The notes beneath the pieces are model-generated. The model was not told the origin of the DNA. It searched no databases and was given only the letters and a program-made list of their open reading frames with translations. From Adiantum capillus-veneris (Eukaryota > Streptophyta > Polypodiopsida > Polypodiales > Pteridaceae), in NCBI GenBank assembly GCA_014529385.2, contig CM043950.1, positions 77,078,435-77,142,434 of the forward strand: a DNA stretch of 64,000 nucleotides, read 5' to 3'. Position 1 is the first letter of the stretch, and every line of letters starts with the position of its first letter. Below are positions 51,119 to 63,404 of the stretch, one piece after another. The translations under genes were made by a program, and so were the position numbers.

Positions 51119-53492
51119 TGTAATAGGACTAAATTTTGAAGTTCTTAACACTAGGTTGGTAACCTAACATGACATAAAAGTGTCCTTTCAGGGTTTTGAA
51201 AAAAACCTCCAAAACCATAGTAGATCCACTCATTTTGTAAGAATCCTTTCATGAGGTTATAGTTCAAGTCCTACTAAACATGAAAAAAATAAGAAACTTG
51301 TAAAGTTTCTCATCTTTTGGCCACACCAAGCCTCCAAAGTTGATGGACCAGTGAATTTTCATCAAAACACTCATTTCTTACGTTTTGTTGCATAAAAATA
51401 AGATTAGGGATTTTTGTAGGACTTGAGATAAATTCCCTAGTTAACTTTAATGGGTTGGTGTTCAGAACATATAATTGCTTCTCACTCACTATTTTTTGTT
51501 TTGCCAAAATAAATAGGTACAAAAAAGTTGAATTTTTACCATTCTACAAACCTATCATCAAAGTTTCTATAGCCACGCTCAATACAAATAATATATGCAT
51601 GTTTTCTTAGTTCCCTAGTGTCCTTTATGTTCATAAGGAGCCATGGAGCATGTCAAAAGAGTAATACATCTCTTACCAGGGGAATCTTGGGGACAAAGAT
51701 GAAGTGTTAAATACAGCAAACATGAAAAAATTGGGTTCAACATTATGAGTTGTAGGATCCCATAGAAACTATTCAATATCTAGCCAAATTTGATCCTTAT
51801 GATTAGATATGGTTATTACCTATAAAATGCATGTAGTTGTCACAAGAAACTAACAATATTGAAAAATCTATACTTGATATATGAGAATGTTTCGTTTTCT
51901 TCTATAATTGAAAAAATCAACCATCGTCGTGTACTATGCAAAATAGGGTATTAGGTGCCCCAAAACTCAAGGAATGTTAGCTTTATGTTACAATATGCGA
52001 CATAGAAAATAAAAAATGCATTTGGATATCATGAAATCCACCAAAAAAATCATAGAAGAGCTAAAATTGGCTAAAAAACAGGATTTGACAATTTTTGTAA
52101 TTTGGTCATAACTTACAACTTTAATGTTTATTTCTCCCTAGAAGAATCAGGACATGTTGAGGACTACTAAAGATAGTTCTCTAGCATTATAGACCTCACA
52201 AACATGAATTCTAGAGTGGTATAGTTTTAAAACGTTAAAAAAAGCCAAAAACAGGACCCGTTTTTTCACACAGTTTAGGTTGTGAAATGTTGTGCAAAGA
52301 CAATGTTAAAGATGGAATTGATATTCCAAAAAAATGTCGAGTTTTTTTCAGCTCATGAGACAAATTTCTAGATAGATAGCACCTCAAAATCCATTTTGAA
52401 ACTCTTGACATAATTCAAGGAAAATGGTCACTTAACAGGACATAAAAGTGTCCCATTACCAACCTAGTGTTAAAGTCGAAAAGAATGTAGTATGCCATAT
52501 CTTTCGTTTAGCACGATTTGAAAGATTGTTGAATAGTCTATTAGATACAGCTTATATGAATGAGTTTAAGACATTAAGAGAGAAAATATGTTCTCTTCTT
52601 TTTAAATAATACACCAAAGACATATCTCATAAAGATTAATGAATAACATATAGTCTGTTCATGAACAATATAATAAAAACGTAGTTAAAATTGAGATTTT
52701 TATTAATATCAATGTTTTATATTTATATGTTTTATCTTAAAATGCATGGGTAGGGTTAAAATAAGTTGAAAAAGGAGTGGAGACCCAAAAAAAAGTTTTT
52801 TATGAGTCGCGACTTAAAAGTTGCATTTTCAACCAAAGAAAGACGTTTTTTGCAATTCTTTCTACGCTGCCTTGTAGACCACACCTATTCCCATCGTTTT
52901 GAGTACTTGGATTGCTCTGTTCTGAGTTTTTTTGTAAAAGTTATGACATAAATAAGTTGCCAACAGCAGTAGGACAACCTACAAGTAGCAACAGGTTAGC
53001 TTACAAACAAATATACACAGGTAATATCTCTTTTGTGGGATCCAATCAAGAAGTGATTATACCCTTTTATGATGGTACAAAATCATGTTTTGAATTTGAT
53101 TGTCATGTCGAATTGGTTGCACGAGTATGTTCTTTTGGCTATTTTGTAGAAGTTACAGAAATTGATGTGTGAAACGGGATCTATTCGAGGTGTCATGATA
53201 TTGGGATTGTGATCGTGTTACGACTCGGATTATGATCGTTGTTGCTATCCGGAGATTTTGAGAGTGCGATTGTGATTGAGAGTGCAGAGAAGATTGAGAT
53301 TGGGATTGAGAGTGAGAGTGAGAGTGTGATTGAGATAGCTCGGGGGTGGTCGGGAGGTTATGAAACGAGTTGTGCTCTTCTTGTAATGATTACCTTGTAT
53401 CCATACAGACTCTTTATTTCCATTTGTTTACTCTGCACACTCTGTATATTCTTTGTTCATCAATGTATTTCTCTCTCCTGTGTCACGTCATA
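51119..53492 (+). repeat. 3' LTR of the mini element, invaded
   Basis: About 1,050 bp of LTR sequence (51119-51148 and 52470-53492) matching the 5' LTR, split by the inverted-repeat element. Confidence 0.85.
51149..52469. mobile_element. TIR element copy 2 (CACTAGG... termini, TTAA target)
   Basis: 1,321 bp with TTAA on each side (51145-51148, 52470-52473). The uninterrupted target GTTCTTAAAGTTG is visible at 49201-49213 in the sister LTR. About 90% or more identical to copy 1 by eye. Confidence 0.9.
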
Positions 53493-54518
53493 GGTGCACA
53501 CTCCCCTCTTCCAAACTGTTCACACCTACACACACGGGCTGGTGCTGAATTTCTTCTCCCAACCTATCGGTGCGTGTATTTGTGTGGGGTTGCGAGTGCC
53601 TCCGGTGCAACATCCCCTCCTCTTTCAATCAATTCTCACCCTCACAAACATGTTGGTGTTGAATTTCCTCTCTCAATCTGCTGATGCATCTATTCATGGG
53701 CTGCCATCCACGTTGAGAGTAGAGAGAAGGCTGCTACTGTTCAAATTCTTGCTGCTACATTTGATCAGCCACACCAATACCTTGCTGCTACAAATTCTCT
53801 CCAGCCATTATTCTCTCCTACCACACCAATACCTGTCAACTGTAATATGGCTTTACATCAAGCCATGTAGACATTAATGAGCCAGAGGGCTACACAAGCT
53901 ATGCTTGCTTGCTTTAAGAGAAGGCTTCTGAGAGATGGAGGCAGATTGGAGGCAGATTGTTGTAGATTGTTGCATGGCATGTAAGCAGAGATAGAGAAAG
54001 AGAGATCAGACTCTAGGGAGAGGGAAAGAGATCTCAGAATCTAGAGAGAGGCACTCGCTCTACAGGAGCACGCGTGAAAGACAGACGGACAGACAAGCCA
54101 AGAAATCGTTAAATTGTTTGGCGGCAAAGTTTTAAAAAACTTAAAATTATTAGTCTTCACAAGAACCTAAAAAAGTTTGCTAAAGCACCATCCATAAGTG
54201 TCACACAAGAAGTGTCAAGGACACTACTTTCTGCATCATCTTTTCATGCTATCACCCAGGAAGTAATTAACGTAGAAAATTCTAAAACAAGAAAATAGAG
54301 AAAGCATACATGAACTGCAAATAAATTAGGTGCTTTACTGACATGCAATGTTGTGCTTTTTTATTGTCCAATTTACATGACAAATATTTGAGTCAAGCTA
54401 CAAAAAAGCAATGTGAATAGTTAAACCTATCATCTTGTAGTGAAATGTCACATACTAAAAGTTCAAAGTATATAGTGCATGTCATACAGAGCTGCCATAT
54501 AAAAGTATGGTGGAGAGT
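53493..54518. other. Non-coding stretch between elements
   Basis: Two diverged direct repeats about 105-125 bp apart (53503-53577 and 53606-53690, sharing CTGGTGCTGAATTTCTTCTC-like text). No gene is seen. It may include the distal end of the W LTR, whose outer limit I could not locate. Confidence 0.5.
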
Positions 54519-56951
54519 TGATACTATGGTCTCTGCATAAATTTTTAAGAAACGGAAGTTGTGCTCTACCTCGTAGCATTTATGTGTTGCACCAAGAAAA
54601 TGCATGCGCATGGGAAATTGGATGCAGATAGCGGACCTTGCAATGTTTTCGAGCTCGGGTCACGCTTATGCAACTGGAAGGTACAATGTTGTGAATATAT
54701 GTCATCCCTACCATACACAAAGCATGTAGATGTTACTTTATGTTCTATGTCCTTTGATCAATATTACCCTATCTCTCTATGTGTATGTGTGTATGTGTGT
54801 GTGTGTGCGTGCTCGTTGTAAGCTACTTCAGTCAGTAATCAGGTCTTATTGCCTCCTTGCTCACTAACCCATGTTATGTATCGTGCTTCCTAAATGCACA
54901 TGATAATGTACATCTTGAGGGCAGCATCCCCATAGCAAAAGGTATTATATTCTATCATCTCATCAATAATCCAACCAGGCATTCAACAAACTACTATTAC
55001 GTGACATTTATGGCCATTAGTATGGGTGGCATCCCGCTCGATATAATTCTCCTTCAAAATAGATCCAAAAAGTGATGGGGACGTTGGAAAGGGGGAAGTG
55101 GGAAAACCGCGAGCACACCAATTGAACGCCTCTCTATAGCGCAGTGATCTCACAACACCCCTATCCCCTAACAAACACACACCTAGATACACAATCTGCA
55201 AACAATTATTGACCACCAACCAACCTAGATTATAGATACTCAGCTACAAATCATACCATGGTGGCTTTCATCTATAACCCTATAGAGCACCATGTAACAA
55301 ATAGGCAATCCAATATCAATCGATACTAAAAACCCCTACCCAATCTTTGACATACATCTGTGTGCCCTCAAGCTTGGAGACTTGTATACATCAACATCCG
55401 TATAGGGAGCAATCACACATGTTAGATACCCACAAGCTTTACTACCCCTCGCACATATCCTACTCACACACACACATGACTACAATAGCTAGAGAGAAAA
55501 TCAACATTGATGTGAGAACTGACTGGACCAATATCATGGTAGAGATTTCCATTATTGGGTGTACAACAATGATACTCCAAGCATTCTTAAGATCTCCCTC
55601 TTTGATGTTGATTCGAGTTCCTGATTCTTTGCCTTTTGTCCTCCCCAACACCTTGCACTACAAGCAACCTTCTTCATAGCCGCTCCTTCGCATGCACTAG
55701 GTCTGACAAATATGGCGTTCGGCAGCACCCTCGTTACCTCCTGCTTAAAGGCCACCCTTGATACTCTCTTGTAGCAACCTGCAGCCGTTCACCTTCTCAT
55801 ACTCAGGCCCTGTCCTAGCTCTCAACCATGCCACCTCCTTGTCCTGTACTGCAGTCACCCCGTGTCTTTCCCTCCTCTTGCTCCCTGTAGTCGGCAACCT
55901 TCCGCTCTTCAAAAAAAGCGCCAGTCGCTACCGGCTCTTGCAAAACTGGCCCCTCCCATCAAACTGAGGTACTGCCCTGCAACCCGATGCTCAAGCTCTG
56001 TCCCCTCTACTCTACCCGGTTGGCAAGACCACCTCAGCCCTGGCGGCCCTCGTCTCTTCCTCACCCTCTGGCGACTCCTCCACAACACCTGCCTTTGCAG
56101 CCACGCTAACACTGGCTCTCGGCCCTCGGTGTCAACTCTCCACCTCACGCTGCTTCACTTGCAGCCCACCTTCTCCTTCTCATGGGCCGCAAGTGGGCCT
56201 TCCCCCTCCTCTGCATGCGAGGTCAGATGGCCTTCCTTCCTCTCGCGCTCCTCCATGCACTCGGTCTGGCATCCACATGGCGTCTCCTTCTATGTCACGC
56301 TGTTTGTCCACTGCTGCAACACGCTAGTTTTTTTTCAATAGCTTTTAAAACCTTTTGGGCTTGGCCCCCTTGCACACGCCAGCAACCGTCGGCTTTAATC
56401 CGCCTCAAAAAAACAAGACCTTCGCTTTGATTATCATAGCCTCGTCTACACGGTATGTCTTCTCCTTGATAAAGCACAAACGCGTCCCGATCCTTGTGAC
56501 CTTCAAATGTATGCAACCCCTTGGAGAGTCGCCAAATAACGGCCTTTGAGCTCGACCAACTTTAACATCCATTTTGCCTACAACATGGCACCATCATTTA
56601 GGGCTTCAATCTGCTATGTTTGATCGGTTATGTATCACATCCGACATACACATCATTGTGAAACCTGCTCAAAAATGTATCTGATACCTACCAAATTGCG
56701 ATACCATTATCCTGCTTAATATCGGGCACCGGCCTGCTGGCTTCACCCTGTGTTGAAAAAAACTGGGTGCACCAACGTCTTCATATTTAGGAGTTAGGAA
56801 TCCCATACTACCTTGCATTTAGCTGCCTTGAAAGGGCGGTGGTAATGCGTGTGCTAGTCTCCACCCAACCATGCTATCTTGTAGCCTCACCCTGGCGTAC
56901 ACACTGTCTGGCCATGGCGGTGGATTTTCCCATAGGACCCATATCCTTACA
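54519..56951 (-). repeat. Element W 3' LTR, copy 2
   Basis: Colinear with 5637-8036, without the element A junction. On the minus strand it begins TGTAAGGATATGGG at 56951. Its left limit is the point where copy 1 is cut, not a proven LTR end. Confidence 0.72.
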
Positions 56952-56965
56952 TTACCTCCCCCCTT
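56952..56965 (-). other. Polypurine tract of element W, copy 2
   Basis: The minus strand reads AAGGGGGGAGGTAA before the LTR start. Confidence 0.78.
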
Positions 56966-57993
56966 GGAGAATTGTTTTTGTCGTCGAAAATGAACATAGG
57001 CAAATGTTTGTTAAGTGTGGAGACATACTCCCATGTAGAACCTTCTTCAGGTCTATCCATCCATTTTACCAACACCTGTTGTCTGACATGATGTCTGGTG
57101 CAAATCTCATAAAAATCCAAAATCTTTTCGAGCTCATGAGGAATGCTTGGCGGTTTGACAAGGTCAACTAACACACCTGTGTCAATGACATTATCATTCT
57201 ATCCTAGCTATTTTCGTAAACTGCTAAAATGAAAAAATAGGATGAACTCGTGAGTGCTCTGGGAGAGATAACTTATAGGCCACTTGACCTATACGTTTGA
57301 GAATGGTGAACGGTCCACAATAGCATGGTGAAAGTTTAGCAACTTTTTTCGTCTTCATATTTTTTGAATGCTCTGGAACCTTGAGGAAAACCATGTCTCC
57401 TTCTTCTGAAGTTGCAAGACAATGATGCTCATCTGTGTACTTCTTATATCATTCTTGAGCTTGCTTAATATTCTGTCGAGCAACTCGAAGCATGTCAAAA
57501 TGGTCTTGGAGAGAATCTTGGAGCAAATTTCAATATAGGTAAGTAGTATTCCCAATTGGTTTGCTTTTTGCTAACGTATGCTCGTAGCATATCCTCTAGC
57601 ACTTGATTAACTCTTTTGGTTTGACCATCCATTTCTGGATGATCAGCCATACTTAGATTAAGTTTAGTTTCCAACTTTTGGAACACAACTCTCTAGAAGT
57701 GATTATTGAACTTTCGATCTCTGTCACTAATGATACTAGCTGGAAGACCATAGAGTGTATATATATGCTCTATAAATAGCCGTGCTAATTTCTAGTGTCT
57801 TAACCATAGTCTTAGTGGGACTGAATCAACCCATCTTTGTGAGAGGATCTACAATTACCCAAATGGCATCATGGCCACGATTTGTAGTAGGTCCTACTAC
57901 AAATCCATAGAGATACTCTCCCACTTACCTTATGGAATCTCTAAAGGATGTAAAAGTCCATTTACCTTGAGGCACTCTGCTTTGTTAACTTGG
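56966..57993 (-). pseudogene. Element W integrase and chromodomain, copy 2
   Basis: The 56947-57174 frame reads SIPHELEKILDFYEICTRHH, then VLVKWMDRPEEGSTWEYVS, a chromodomain. 57495-57686 carries integrase text (ADHPEMDGQTKRVNQVLEDM). Between them the C-terminal region is out of frame. No insertion by Y, the CACTA element or short-LTR copy a is present, so this is the ancestral arrangement. The pol is not functional. Confidence 0.82.
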
Positions 57994-58030
57994 TGTTGAG
58001 CTTATATGTGAAGCTACTCAATATATCGCA

Positions 58031-58830
58031 CCGAAATCGATGTGGTCTACAACTTTGCAGAATATAGTTTTTTCAAATTCTGCACCGATTTTGAGTTATC
58101 GTTCGCGGACTGCGTACATACCTGAAAAGCAACTTTCTCTTTTTGTTTTTGATTTTTCTGCTAATTGAAAACGATTTTGCAGAAACTTCTTGCGCGAGGC
58201 ACCGAAATCAATGTGGTCTACAACTTTGCAAAAGAAATTTTTTTCAAATTCTGCACCGATTTTGAGGTATCCTTCGCGGACTGCGTACATACCTGAGGCA
58301 CCACAAACGATGTGGTCTACGACTTTGCAAAGGAAAGTGTTTTCAAATTCTGCATTGATTTTGATTTATCGTTCGCAGACTGCGTACATGCCTGAAAAGC
58401 AACTTCACATTTTCTTTTTGATTTTTCTCCTGATTGAAAACAATTTTGCAGAAACTAGCCTACATATTCATTGAAACTAGCCTACATTTTGCAGAAACTA
58501 GCCTACATATTCATTGAAATCGATGTGGTCTAAAACTTTGCATAAATTTTTTTTTCCAAATTCTGCACAGATTTTGAGTTATCGTTGGCGGACTGCATAC
58601 ATGTGTGAAAAGCAACTTTTGCTTTTTGTTTTCAATTTTTCTCCTCATTGAGAACGATTTTGTAGAAACAGCCCACAAAGGCACTGAATCAATGTGAAAC
58701 TATTCGCTTGAGCCATCGGAATTGATGTGGTCTACAACTTTGCAAAATAAATTTTCTCTAAATTCTGCACCGATTTTGGATTATCATCTCGGACTGCGAA
58801 TATGTTTGAAAAGCCAAATTTTATTTTTTG
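58031..58830. repeat. About 171-bp array (copy d)
   Basis: Five units, colinear with copy b, plus a local duplication of AGAAACTAGCCTACAT (58450-58515). Confidence 0.82.
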
Positions 58831-59084
58831 CTTTTGATTTTTGTCATAATTGAAAACTTCTCAATTATAGTTTTTCTTCATCAATCATATGTTTGTTACT
58901 AACGTAACTTTGCCTGCAGAAGCCAGTTACATATTGTTCCGATTCAGTCGAGTCATTGATGATCGTCCAAATTCTATCGAGCTATTGTTGGTACATGGTC
59001 TTTTGCTATATGATGTACTCGTTCATTGATTCTCGTATAATTATTCTTCTAGAGCTATAGTTTACTTTGTTCTATTGATAATTT

Positions 59085-59640
59085 CTCGTTGATACCATAC
59101 TGATTTTCATGGTTGGAGGATGTTTTGTTAGTACTTTGATCATGGTGATTTTCGTTGATACCATGATGATATTTCATTGAACCATGGTTATTCTCGGTGA
59201 TGCCATGATGATATTTCATTGATACCATGGTTATTCTTGGTGATGCCGTGATGATACTTTGTCGATTCCATGGTGATTTTCGTTGATACCATGATGTTGT
59301 TTCGTTGATACCATGGTTATTCTTGGTGATGCCATGATGTTGTTTCGTTGATACAATGATTATTCTTGGTGATATCATGATGTTGTTTCGTTGATACCAT
59401 GGTTATTCTCGGTGATACCATGATGTTTTTTCGTTGATAATATTGTTATTCTCGATAATATCATGATGTTGTTTCGTTAATACCATGGTTATTCTCGGTG
59501 ATACCATGATGTTGTTTCGTTGACACAATGATTATTCTATGATGCTTTTCGTTGATACCATGATGATTTATTCATTTTATTGATACAATGATGATATTTT
59601 GTTAATACTTTGATGATACTCATTGATATCACTATGTTGA
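59085..59640. repeat. About 43-bp array (copy d)
   Basis: Colinear with 36890-37400, with unit gains and losses. Frames through it that translate to repeated NHGI-type peptides are artefacts. Confidence 0.85.
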
Positions 59641-59706
59641 TAAATGTCGTTTTATGTAGTATATACACATGTCATTTGCATCATGTATCATGCATCTTGA
59701 ACTTTT

Positions 59707-60343
59707 TGTTGAGCTATATATAGAGATACTATATATAGCTCATGTGCGTACATGTCTGCATTCTTGTTATATGTACCCGTTGCATCATTATTTGTTTCTC
59801 TGTCGTCTCTAGAGCGGCGTCGCGAACCGTCTCTAAGGACAATGTGATGTGATTATTTCTAACCTTCACATTTTGATATGTTTCTTGAGTTGATGTTGTT
59901 TACAGAATTTAAATCACATCAAGCCGTATGTACGGGGGATCAAAGATATTGAAGTTGCTCTATGAAAGAATTTGTAGTAGCTCAATTGTCTATATCTTGG
60001 ATTGTAAGAAGACCCTTGAAAGGGCACATTGTAAAACAGTAGTGATGTAGCTCCTTTGAACATTGTAAATGTAAATTTAAAATATTTTAATATAACAGTG
60101 GGTATATATAGAGCTTTGGGTTTTTCCCTTGATCCCCCAAAGGTTTTTTCATCCACAGTTAGGGACATTCATTTGAGTGGGGGTGTTGAGCTATATATAG
60201 TATCTCTATATATAGCACCCTGGTCCCCTCTATATAAACTCATCTTGTGTAGTCATTGGACACACTTTTCGGGTTCTCAGTTCTGGAGTCCTCTCTCTCT
60301 CTCTCCGGCTCTCGTGTTCTCTCATCTTCCGCCCTCGTCAACA
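59707..60343 (+). mobile_element. 3' part of a second short-LTR subfamily member
   Basis: Starts with another LTR stub (TGTTGAGCTATATATAGAGA and about 13 bases), continues with diverged internal sequence, a PPT-like AGTGGGGG and a 160-bp LTR (60184-60343, TGTTGAGC...GTCAACA). Confidence 0.7.
60184..60343 (+). repeat. 160-bp LTR of the second subfamily
   Basis: Related to the 142-148-bp LTRs but with ATATATAGTATCTCTATATA near its start. It is followed directly by a PBS. Confidence 0.8.
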
Positions 60344-60355
60344 TGGTATCAGAGC
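60344..60355 (+). other. Primer-binding site after the 160-bp LTR
   Basis: TGGTATCAGAGC with no spacer. It implies that internal sequence of an element follows. Confidence 0.85.
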
Positions 60356-62684
60356 TCGATTTTGATAAGCCTCAAGGTGCAAGGCAACATCTTGTGCTGA
60401 TGGAAACAGCTTCATAGCATCTAGCTCAGAAGAATTTTGTGTTTTTCTGTTATTTGTTGGTGTGCATGGCAATGCAAAATTAGAAGAAAGTAAGTAGTGC
60501 TTTGTCTAGCATGTTTCATCAAGAGATTGCACTAGTAGATGTTTGTAAGAAATCAACAGAGTTGTATGTGGGCGCAAGAAGGAAAAAGTGTTGAAGCTTA
60601 TATGTTTTCGTATGCTTTCCATCTTTTCTATGTGCGTTAAAAGATAGTATCGTTGTCTTAATTAGTGGTTTTCAAGATCAAAACGTGAAAATCAGCTCTA
60701 GCGCTGCGTACTATCGGAAGCTTCAGACACAAAGCATTGCAGTAGCACTTGAAAGCTACGATTGCAGTGCTATTTTTACCGTGCTTTTCTTTTTTAACTT
60801 GCATGCTATTTTTAGAAAACACATCATTAATTTAAGAGTAGCCTGCGTAAGTCTCAAAAAAAAAAAATCTTTTGTTGCTCGGCATCGGCTCCTGCTAGGC
60901 TTGCTTCTCACCAGCTCGCGTTTGTCCAAACAATCTCAATGCAGAGGTTTTCTCATGGAGAAGTGAATTGAAGTTGGGACTGAGGCAGCGCTAATGCCTA
61001 TTCCAAGCAAGGTGTGGCCAACTATGCTTGATGCTATTTCTTGGACACCTGAAGTGGGTTCATTGTAGGAGCCAAGCAGATCCGACCCTCCTGAAACGCA
61101 TGGCAACACAAGTTTGTAGCAGCGAGCAGAAAGAGTGCACCGTGGTGTTTCTTTTGTTTGTGCTCATGCTTTAAATATGCTAGCGATCTGTTTAAAGTTG
61201 TTGCTAAAACCAAATCCCTTGCTATCATGGGACATATCAGTGTTTATATTCTTTTGGGCCATCAAACTGTGTGTAGGTACGGTGTGTGGATGCATAAAAA
61301 AAAGAAAGAATTTCTCAGCCAACTGAGTTGGCGCATGCGTCAAAGCCAAAGTTGGGTGACGTTTTTGCCATGTTTGTCATTTGTAAAAGCACTGATAACC
61401 CTATTATTATTACTTTGCTATATTTGAAATAGAATCCTATCGTTTACTTTGATGCTATTTTAAGAAAATACAATGCATCGGGGCTAATGGCCATTGAGAA
61501 GCACTTGATTACCATCGCCCATAGTTCTGCTGTGGCTATGATGGGTGCCCATGCTGACTTAAGAGATTTACGTCTAGTTGTCTTGAGTTGACAATCCCAC
61601 TGTTATTAGTGGCCCACAAGACCTCGCGTACAAGGCTAGATTAGCACCATTCTAAGATCCCAATTAGATTTACACAAGTGCTATTTTGAGTAAGCTGGTC
61701 TCTACTCTCACAAGAATAACGCCTAGCTTCCATGGCTTTGACTTCAATGGTGATGAGGAATGCATATTTGGTTTATTCACGAGTAAGCTTGTCTTGATTA
61801 TACGGTTGCTGCATCATCACTGGTGGAGTTTTCCACTTATATTCGGTCAATCGATTAATTTACATCATGATTTTTCTAATACTTTCCTCGATGATGTGAT
61901 AGATGATGGATGTGACAGAGACTTTGTATGTGTACTTGAGAGCTTGGTGCCTCATACTCATCATTGGTATTATTTTTGTGTACTTGAGAGCTCGGTGCCT
62001 CGTACCTACCATTGGTATTATGTTTTATTTCGTCAGAGAGCTCGGTGCCTCGTATTGACCATTGGTATTATGTTTATTTCATCATATTTCAAGTCCAGAT
62101 GTTCTCGGCATCAATGATGAGAAATGTGACAAAGTTTATACGTACTTGGGAGCATGTTATCGTCTTCTTGATTAGTGCTATTAAGACCTATTTAGGAATT
62201 TTGGGAATTATTCAAGTCCCATTTCTTATAACGGTATTAAAAAACTTAGTATTTTTGTGTAGTTTGAGCTATCATCTATTCACGGTTACATTCTATGTTT
62301 CATATACCCCTTAACACATATCTATAGGGATATGTGTATTTATATACATACTTATATGAATCAACTACAATGACTCAAAAGAATGAGGGAAGCATGGCAC
62401 TAACTCAATTTGCATTATACTACATTGTTCATGTAGCAAAAGTTCTTTGAATCAGTAGCTCAGATTTCAGACATTAATGTTAAAGAATTGGCTTTATCAA
62501 CACTCATAAAAAGAATCTACAATAATCAAAAACAAATTTTAGAATTGAAGGGACCTCAAAATAGTGTGGTGTTTAGAAACACCAAGATAAAAAATAAAAT
62601 CCAATTCACATGGATCCAAGTATTGTACAACTCATCTGAGGAAATGATACTATGTCAAGAGGCTATATGACTATAAATACATCA
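60356..62684. other. Unannotated stretch, possibly internal region of the second subfamily
   Basis: Frames of 60-143 codons occur but none shows a known domain or convincing coding bias. A 3-unit tandem repeat (61932-62085, period about 49 bp) is embedded. No 171-bp or 43-bp array is present, so this need not be the same element type. Confidence 0.35.
61932..62085. repeat. Three ~49-bp tandem units
   Basis: Each unit has GAGAGCTCGGTGCCTCGTA and CCATTGGTATTATGTTT; starts are at 61938, 61986 and 62036. Confidence 0.85.
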
Positions 62685-63404
62685 TTAAACTTTGCATTTT
62701 CTCATGTATTTCTCCAATACGTACAAGGTTTCTCTATCACAAGCTGCTTCATTTACCAACATATTGCAAGTATACTCTCGTTTGTCCCTTGCATAGATCC
62801 AACCAAGTAACCATGCAGTGATTTTTCTCTCCAAAAACCTTTCAAGCTCTTCATTTGATTGATTCCACAGTTTTGGAAAAATCAAGTAGGTTCCGGGCAT
62901 ATTCCACATTACACTATAAAGGGCCTCGTAAAAAATTAAGGTATTATTTCCATCCAGATCGTGAAAAATTCTCCATGCTACATCCAAGTTCTTGTGGTAT
63001 ACAAATCGATATCCAATTAGAAGATCTGTCTTTTGGCATGCTGCCTGTCCTGTTATGATATTAAATTTTTGATGGTGTTGTGGAAAGCATAACTCAAGAA
63101 TACGACGATTCCTTTGCAATCTATTAGTGCTCCAAATCCACACCTCAAACCATTGCATGCAAAAATCAAGGAAAGTGAATGCATCTTTGCGAATAAAATG
63201 CCACACATTTGTACTCTCTTCAACGAGATGCATATGTTTTCCCCAATCTGGGCATACATCACCATGTTGCATTTCAATGGTCTTAAGTAAAACACCATTG
63301 AGTTCAAGGATCAATACTCTTCTTTGTTTCCGTATAGTATCTGAGGGTGGTGGAATCAATTTCCTTCTAGGCCTATGAGTCCTCAATGACATGTGCCACC
63401 TCAA
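62685..63404 (-). CDS. FCP1/SCP-like (NIF, HAD-superfamily) domain protein, catalytic box altered
   Basis: A 239-codon frame. Residues 28-43 (RRVLILELNGVLLKTI) occupy the place of the DxDx[TV] phosphatase box. Plant paralogues often have LDLNGLL there; here even the first Asp is Glu, so phosphatase activity is doubtful. Then come RKDAFTFLDFCMQWFEVWIW, WSTNRLQRNRRIL, NNTLIFYEALYSVMWNMPGT and a C-terminal LERFLERKITAWL, matching the order of the NIF fold. CTD phosphatases of this family act on RNA polymerase II or related targets. The start is the first Met; upstream exons are possible. It is the only frame here resembling an intact host gene, though it may be a fragment. Confidence 0.7.
   Translation of the reverse strand: MRWHMSLRTHRPRRKLIPPPSDTIRKQRRVLILELNGVLLKTIEMQHGDVCPDWGKHMHLVEESTNVWHFIRKDAFTFLDFCMQWFEVWIWSTNRLQRNRRILELCFPQHHQKFNIITGQAACQKTDLLIGYRFVYHKNLDVAWRIFHDLDGNNTLIFYEALYSVMWNMPGTYLIFPKLWNQSNEELERFLERKITAWLLGWIYARDKREYTCNMLVNEAACDRETLYVLEKYMRKCKV

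Larger units (their letters stand above)
49179..53492 (+). mobile_element. Deleted relative of element A with one invaded LTR
   Basis: 5' LTR 49179-50241, tRNA-Met PBS 50244-50255, only 0.87 kb of internal DNA, polypurine tract 51107-51118, and 3' LTR 51119-53492 containing a 1.32-kb inverted-repeat element. Flanks are AGTGC (49174-49178) and GGTGC (53493-53497), one mismatch. The 5' half of the LTR matches element A. Internal DNA keeps only broken gag-like pieces (LKEQEEIIRWLNEDLNKYEE near 50290). Confidence 0.85.
57994..59706 (+). mobile_element. Short-LTR retroelement, copy d (3' end replaced)
   Basis: Starts with the same LTR stub of about 37 bp, at the same W position, as copy b. It has the 171-bp array (58031-58830) and the 43-bp array (59085-59640). 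Homology to copy b ends near 59706, where a second LTR stub of a related subfamily begins. Confidence 0.8.

Noticed and set aside
59055-59378. Frame of 107 codons with repeated NHGI-type peptides
   Set aside because: A product of the 43-bp tandem array; the array is shared by elements in both orientations and other copies are not open.
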